Assembly (NCBI RefSeq): GCF_024139115.2
Contig: NC_085141.1
Span: forward strand, 34,478,120 to 34,542,119
Origin: Armigeres subalbatus
Taxonomy: Eukaryota; Arthropoda; Insecta; Diptera; Culicidae
DNA length: 64,000 bases
Reading direction: 5' to 3'
Made by a program: the position numbers and the translations under genes
Shown: one piece after another, positions 57,941 to 64,000 of the stretch
How positions within the stretch are numbered: the stretch's first letter is position 1
Layout of the letters: each line of letters starts with the position of its first letter
Notes under the pieces: model-generated
Seen by the model: only the letters and a program-made list of their open reading frames with translations
What the model was told of the DNA's origin: nothing
Databases searched by the model: none

Positions 57941-58140
57941 ACCTCCTGTCTCGTCGGAGGGCCGTCGTGTCAGGGCTGTTTAACGCCCCACCTAACACCA
58001 GGACTTGGGCTTGTGCGCTTTGAGCGGCACACGGTCGCTTTGGCGGAGCCTACTTGCGGATACATGCAGCTTTTTATAGAGGTTTAACAGGGCCCACTGT
58101 CAAACCCACCACATCCTAGGCAGTCGCCGATCTGCTTGCA
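57941..58140 (-). repeat. 5' UTR of the RTE copy
   Basis: Contains CAAACCTCCTGTCTCGTCGG, GCGCTTTGAGCGGCACACGG, CATGCAGCTTTTTATAGAGG and CACCACATCCTAGGCAG. Shared with 34358-34500 and 26740-26885. Confidence 0.75.
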
Positions 58141-58289
58141 ACAAATTGCGTTTGATGGGAATTTTTAAAGTTATGTCCGTTTAGAATCCGGAATAATAAA
58201 ACATCTATCTAGGTAACGGATTGACATGCAAATAAGGTTAATACATCAAAACAAAGGTAATATACTGTACTTTAAGGAAAAAATATAAA

Positions 58290-58940
58290 TGCAAAGCATT
58301 TCTAGTTTTCTAGTGACAATTCGCACTTTCTTCTTTATTCCTCTCATTAAACGCTGCACACCTCCGGAGACAACTTCCTTGGCACATTTGTTCCACATTT
58401 TGGTCATCTGAGTCGTGTCCCGAGCTGTTTATCCGCTTTTCTTAAGTATCCACTTCATTATTGCCCAAAATGTCTCGATGGCCTAGAACTGCGGGCAGTT
58501 GGGTGTATTATGTTTTTATTGTTGAAATCTACGTTATTATCGCGGTACAACTGGATGATTTCCCGGCTGTAGTGGCAACTCGCCAAATCTGGCCAAAACT
58601 TCACGCAACCTTCATGGTCTTTCATGAAACTTAGTACGTGGTTTTGAGACATTCTTCCTTGTATAACTTAGAGTCCATTGTCTTATTCCTCACGAACACT
58701 TTGGTCTTTGCTCTACAGCTGCATATCCCTCGCTAAATCATCAGTTTTTTTTGGCAAATTTGTCCATAAAAGCGAACTTAATCTCGCAGGAACATCTCCT
58801 CGTGCCGCCGCCATGCAGAATTTTTAGCCAGGAAGCTCTCCTAAATCCATTTTGACGTAGGTTCCACCGTCGATGAGCAGGATTATCAACGGGGGTGTGC
58901 AGAATGTTTTCTCTCCTCTCGGCTTCCATCTGGAATAATA
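58290..58940 (-). pseudogene. Mariner-type transposase, DD37E-like, broken
   Basis: On the minus strand, in order: TYVKMDLGELPG with the first catalytic Asp (complement of 58845-58847), FCMAAARGDVPA, TKVFVRNKTMDSKLY, CVKFWPDLASCHYS with the second Asp (58587-58589), then NCPQF, a TAG at 58483-58485, AIETFWAIMKWILKK with the Glu (58474-58476) and QRLMRGIKKKVR near the C-terminus. There are 110 bases between the second Asp and the Glu codons. Allowing for the visible one-base shift this is 37 residues, as in the DD37E mosquito mariners. Several stops and shifts make it inactive. The N-terminal DNA-binding part was not recognised, and the inverted ends were not found. Confidence 0.8.
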
Positions 58941-61900
58941 CAATAATAATAAAATAATTTTTGCAGCGGTCTCTTTTCCGTGCCGCTACAATACAATAAA
59001 TGATTCCGGATTCTAACTGGACAGAGCTTTACAATGAATTCAAATGAATGTAAATAAGGGGTCACATCCACCTACCAGAACCTATTTATACCATCAGCAG
59101 ATTTTTTTTGCTAACTGAGTAGGACCACTCTGCTTATAGCTCACCGCTATGTGATGATGCCTTGCACACGTTTTACAAAATGTAATGAAAAAAAAAAACA
59201 TATAAGTGAAGTGTATAGCACATTAGGGTTATAGATTTCATTTTTTTCATCAATTTGCATTTTTGCATTGCAGCAACTCTTGTAATTTTTGTTTATTCCA
59301 AAGAAAGACTTGGGAAGAAACAATGTTTTGTTAACTCCGGTTGGCTCAATTGCTTGCAATCTACCGCGTATGGATGAAGAAGAACGATAATCAAGTGATA
59401 CCGGTCCATTCGAAAATAATGTAATGAGACAAATATCCTATAAAGTCGCATCATATAAATTATGCGAAAAGTACATTTTGAATATTCTGGTGAAACCACA
59501 ACTTCCGAAAACAATTCAAAATCTCCAATTGGGAGCACGCTCCGATCCGATCTACCACATTACTGAACAATGGCTAGCCGCCTCGTTTTCACATAGCAGC
59601 ATTGATGAAGGCGCGACGTCGCGGTTGGAATTTGTTTACCCGCAGACAATAAACCAAACGAACCCCCTTCACCACCATAACACGAACGAATCGGATGCGG
59701 TTGCAACAGTAATCCAAACAAACAAACGTGAACTACGAAAATACCCACCAGCCAGCCAACCGAGCACCGCGCCGCCGCGATGAACTCATTTGCAAATGAA
59801 AAGATGTGGTTTTTGACAGCCTCAGCTCAGACAACGAACCGCCGCCGCGCCGCGCCGGGCAGGTCGCCATGCCGCGCCAATTGACGGCGACGATGTTCTT
59901 TGTTGTGGCACCTTTTTGCACGCGCTGGCTGGTATTGGTGGTGCTGAATCGACGCTTTCGTTGCAGGTGTAGTAGGAAGAAAAACTCCTAATCCGGCGTC
60001 CCCGAATGACATTGACTTTTTTGGTGAATGGTTAGTATCTCCGTTTGACGAGGATGATTTTTTTTACAAATAAATTATTTAGAAAATCCACGAGATTGGT
60101 GCTGTATTTCTTTGTTTCGCGATGAGATGAATATACGTTCAGTGAGATGGAAAACGGGACAGTTCCTCTATATATTTTTATTTTCTCATTTAATATTTAT
60201 GATGTCAATTCTTTTATGGACCATTTGCACCTGTTGAGAAGGTTTCACTTATGATGTATCAACTCGACCACAGAAAGTTAGCATACAATGTATTTATCAT
60301 TGAGTATGTAGTACAAATTGAAGTCAGACATATTATTTTGTTTCCATGTGGATTGGGTAAATAAGATTTTTCAACCAGCTTCCAAAGTTAGTTCAAGTTT
60401 TGACCTTAACAGCGCAATTTTTCCCGGTTGAACAATGCTGTTTCATAAAATCCTCAATAACCTAATACTGTAAGTTGGTGTCGAGTTAATGTATGATGAA
60501 TTTCAACAAATAGCTCTCAAGCCTTTCCATCTTAGTTTTTCTAAGAAAATAGCTTCAAACTGTAATTTTGTAATAAAGACAGTAATAATAATTAATATAA
60601 CTATGCCTAACCTTTCTGTCACAATGAAATAACGTTAACAATTTCCGCTCATCGTTGAAGCTTCGGTGTCACGGACCTTCCGTAACTCAACGATAAAATG
60701 CGTGGCTAAAAGGAAGACAACGGTTGAGTCTGAATCTTGGTTTGATTTATTTAATATTTTTGATTTTTCAGAACATAGACTACCAGTATATTGGAGGTTT
60801 GACTCGGAAAAATTAAAGTTAAACCCAATTAGCGGATATCATAAAAACTTTGCCAAATTTGTGAAATACAACTTAGTTGTGGAACAACTTAAATCTAGAT
60901 TCTTTTCCAATTAAATATTTAAACCCCTACAATTCTGCATGCTTTTTATACAATCCATATCTGTGCAAGAAGCTTACCTTTTTGTGTACAAGCTCTTTTG
61001 TATGTGCCGAGATTTAAAGCATGATTGTAGAGACGACTTAATCGCAAGCCTCCCACATAAGTGGCAATAATCATTATATTTCAGTGCAATTTCCGGAAGA
61101 AATTTTGATTCAGATAGTATTACTCTTTATATAAAAATATCGGTCTTTTGCTTGCATTGCCACTCCAATGTATCATCCAGTCGTGAGATCGATTGTCAAC
61201 ATTACGGTGTATGATGCGTCACTCAGCCATCGAATGAATGGATTGTTTGTGAATTAATTGGAACGTTCTACTCTATTTGGGTTACAGAGGCACGATCTGA
61301 ATCCCAACAAAATTGTACAGAATTGATTTCGCCTCTCTACTGATCCGGGTCTGAGCGAAGACCTAGTGGTAGTGGGTACTGTTTCCAACAGAAACAAAAG
61401 ATCGTGTGACTTCAACATATGGCCGGTTGGTTAGAAGCATGTGGCACGCACGGCGCGTGTTTTCTCTCGATTTTCCTCGTCTGCAACTCGTGAAGTATCG
61501 AACAATCGAGCCAACTGCAACTGCAGCCCAGTCATAATAATAAAATTCCTATTCAAACGAACTTTATGGGTTTGGAATTACCATTACAATGTGGGTTGGA
61601 TGATTGCCCCCATCACTGGGTTAATTACTTACTATGAATGGATGACTATGGACGTAGCGAGGATTCGATGAAGGGCTTTGATGAAGGGCTTATTAGTAAG
61701 TTAGTTTTGGTTGCATAATTCAGGCTGATTTTGTTGCAGTAGCTTAATGCGTAACATAAACTTTAAAATGTGTGTCACTTGGGTCCCAACGATGGCAGTA
61801 AGATATGGAATCGCGTTAGCCAAAGTGTTGGTTCTACATTATTCAAATCAACCGTGGGTGAGGGGCAAAAATTGCCAATATAAATGTTATGCAATTTTCA

Positions 61901-63508
61901 GGAACGGTCAAGATCAGCAGTTTCCAACCTGTTGATAGTCTAACTAGTGAAACAGTTCAGCTACAGTCTTGACAAATTAAAGAGATGAGAATTTTGAAAT
62001 CTTAGGAAGCTCGAGAATGTAATCCGAATTCAAATTGTTGGAATTTGCCTCTGCATAACGAACAATTCAGACACTTATTTGAATAAAAGGCAAATTTAAA
62101 TCCAATGGTCATGTTTCCTGTGTTTTAACTAGAGCTCAAAGTCCAACATAGGTTTGCAGTTTTGTTTAAGATTAAATATGGACACAATCACACACAAAAA
62201 TGCGATTGCGATTCAATAATCAATAATATAATAATATTCAATAATAATGAATTATGTTTTTATTGTTGAACTACATCTGCTGGCAGAAAATGCAATAAAA
62301 GCAATCCGTAAGGAAATGCTCTAACTGGGCCGACATAATGTCGTCTGTTTCATTGCTTCCCACATTAGCTACCTCTGAACGCCTCAACACCACACCAGTG
62401 ATATATAATTGTCCCAGTATCTCATCTGACGCGACTTGCCTTCCCATTAGACCGCATCTGGCCGTGCTGTTGCTCATCACTGGCATACATATGTGATGAA
62501 CGATAACCCTCTATACCATAGAGTCTATCTCTTTATATTAGATAGGCACACCGAATCGAGAAATTTCAAGTGGAACGGTGCACTTCCATTTCGTTATCCT
62601 CAAATATATAGCTCAAGGTCATCACCGGTCTACTGACTAACTAACACTATCGAACTAATGACAGGTTTTCCGTTTCGCCAATTCTTCGCACTGGATGGTT
62701 TTTGTCGCATTTGCTACGTTTGTCGCATCAACCGCATAAGATGCTATAGAAAATGGTGTGATTCCAACACCTTGAGAAAAGGCACAACACTATCTATCGA
62801 CTTTTATGACCTAGGTTGAGCCAACGAACCGTAAAGCATCACCTCCTCGATCGATTGCCATGTGTAAGCCTCTATTTCGGCAGTGATGTTTCCGAATCTG
62901 ATGTATTACTTTATGTTGCTTGTTTTCTGGCTAAACTTATATTTCTGAATGTGGAAGCCGGTATCTTAATTTACTTATCTTAATTGAAGAGTATATAAAC
63001 GAAATGCTTTTTTATATCCGTCTTATAATAACATCTGTAATCCTTGTGCGCATTTGTGCGGGAGGTAGCTAACATATTACTGAAGAAGTAAAGTTTCCCA
63101 AACGTTAGGCTATAAAAACAATAAAAAAAATAGAAAATAAGAAAACAAACAGTACGTCCAGATATTAAGTAGCTCGAACATCAAAGCTAAAAGAAGCTCA
63201 AAACCAGTAAAGGAGTTGTACACTTATTACGTAAAAAAAATCTGGGTGTTTCAAAACCCATCTGCTCCCAAGTAAGATTTTTTTCAAACATTTTTTTTAT
63301 TTATATGGAATGTAAGAAAATCCCTCCATAAGGCCTTACGTACATAATTGGTGTACGACCCCAAACATAGAAGTGTAATTAAACCATAATTACTGTTTAA
63401 TTTAGAGACGAACCTGCATCGGACTGAAAGTCTCTAAAATGAAGAATAAAAAATACGAAAATACTTTAATCGATTATTCCCTACTAATGTTTCTGTAAAT
63501 CTTCTTCC
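58941..63508. other. Intergenic, no convincing gene
   Basis: About 4.5 kb. A GC-rich island at 59560-60000 contains GCGCCGCCGCG runs and overlapping short frames on both strands. The rest is AT-rich. A frame at 62271-62486 on the minus strand is unassigned. Confidence 0.4.
59786..59797. promoter_or_regulatory. Palindromic octamer-type site CATTTGCAAATG
   Basis: A perfect 12-bp palindrome containing ATTTGCAAAT, the consensus for POU-domain octamer factors, placed within the only GC-rich island of the right end. A regulatory role is inferred. Confidence 0.3.
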
Positions 63509-63882
63509 TCTATATATGTACATAAAAATGAATTTCTGTCTGTTCTGTCTGAACCTTATAGACTCCGAAACTACAGAACCGATCAACGTGAAAGTTTGTA
63601 TGCAGGAGTTTTCGGGGCCGGGGAAGGTTCTTAAGATGGAGACCCTCCCCTCTTTGGAAAGGGGGCTCCTGTACAAACGAAACTCCAATTTCTTCAAAAC
63701 TCGAGAATTAATCAAACAAATGGAGCCGAATCTGGCATATGGAGGTTTTGGAAGATAAGATATGTGGTGATTCTGGAAAGGAGGGCTCCCATACAAATGA
63801 AGCATAAATTTCTGCATAACTCGAGAACTAATCAGAGAATAAATCAATTTTAGGCGAAACAAAGTTCGTCAGGTCTGCTAGT
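63509..63882 (+). mobile_element. Helitron-like non-autonomous element, 374 bp
   Basis: Starts TCTATATATGTACATAAAAA and ends GGTCTGCTAG followed by T. Near the 3' end a small hairpin (GCGAA, loop, TTCGT) lies about ten bases before the CTAG, as expected for Helitron termini. Two internal copies of AACTCGAGAA(C/T)TAATCA and CATACAAATGAA-like words are typical of this mosquito group. No target duplication is expected or seen. No Rep/helicase. Confidence 0.6.
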
Positions 63883-64000
63883 ACAAAATAAATGAACGCT
63901 AATGCTTATAATATCGATATTTTATTTTAAATATTTAGAAGCTGAACATGGAGTGTTGAACCGCCACCATCAGGCAGGTAATTAAAGCCATTAAAATATG

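Larger units (their letters stand above)
54195..58140 (-). mobile_element. Nearly full-length RTE-clade LINE (JAM1-like), inactive
   Basis: Read on the minus strand: 5' UTR (58140-57941), endonuclease (57940-56850), linker, RT (56659-55408), a 738-bp inserted MITE, C-terminus (54662-54210) and a short 3' end with TTATTTATT tail near 54195. Single protein with endonuclease before RT and a very short 3' end are RTE features. Lesions: a frame shift near 56930, TAG at 56772-56774, TGA near 55614-55616 and the MITE. The domains themselves are well preserved, so the copy is relatively young. Confidence 0.88.

Overview
The window looks like nuclear DNA of a culicine mosquito, most likely Aedes. It is AT-rich and sparse in host genes, and it is packed with transposable elements of mosquito type: a BEL/Pao LTR retrotransposon, several RTE-clade LINE copies, a Feilai-like tRNA SINE, a DD37E-type mariner relic, hAT-like and other MITEs, fold-back elements and a Helitron-like element. 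The species call rests on repeat types recalled from knowledge of mosquito genomes, not on a search.

Layout. Bases 1-5833 are the 3' part of a BEL/Pao element: the end of gag, a nearly complete pol, a 1-kb 3' untranslated region and a 340-bp 3' LTR. Bases 5834-10620 hold a SINE tail, a MITE rich in the CGGTATT motif with a large internal hairpin, a fold-back repeat, and a minus-strand LINE relic into which a 552-bp hAT-type element with a perfect 8-bp target duplication has inserted. From 10.6 to 16.5 kb I see no convincing gene. Bases 16488-18826 form a 2.3-kb inverted repeat with arms of about 900 bp. Then follow short mosquito interspersed repeats, a 1.4-kb element with long inverted ends built from a 'TTTGGCCGAAA' motif, and a decayed LINE at 24.25-27.0 kb. 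A full Feilai-like SINE lies at 28.4 kb.

The only convincing host coding sequence is a likely first coding exon at 32.10-33.04 kb, on the plus strand. It encodes a Ser/Gly/Asn-rich, apparently disordered N-terminus that I do not recognise, and it carries an apparent one-base frame break. Downstream, probably inside its intron if the gene continues, is a 4.1-kb satellite of 24-bp units at 34.58-38.70 kb. That satellite creates long artificial reading frames on both strands.

The right half holds further RTE fragments (46.7, 51.1-52.3 and 54.2-58.1 kb), fold-back elements, a palindrome of two tRNA-like sequences at 52.82-53.30 kb, the mariner relic at 58.3-58.9 kb and a Helitron-like element at 63.5-63.9 kb. 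The most interesting object is a composite retroposon at 44423-45378. It is flanked by 24-25-bp direct repeats and contains a hexanucleotide tail, a tRNA-like module and a 99-bp tandem array. The array carries an initiator-like motif at the same position where the insertion begins.

How it fits together: apart from the one exon, the window records nested transposon insertion (hAT in LINE, MITE in RTE twice, retroposon in a fold-back element) and decay. Nothing here is an operon or a cellular pathway.
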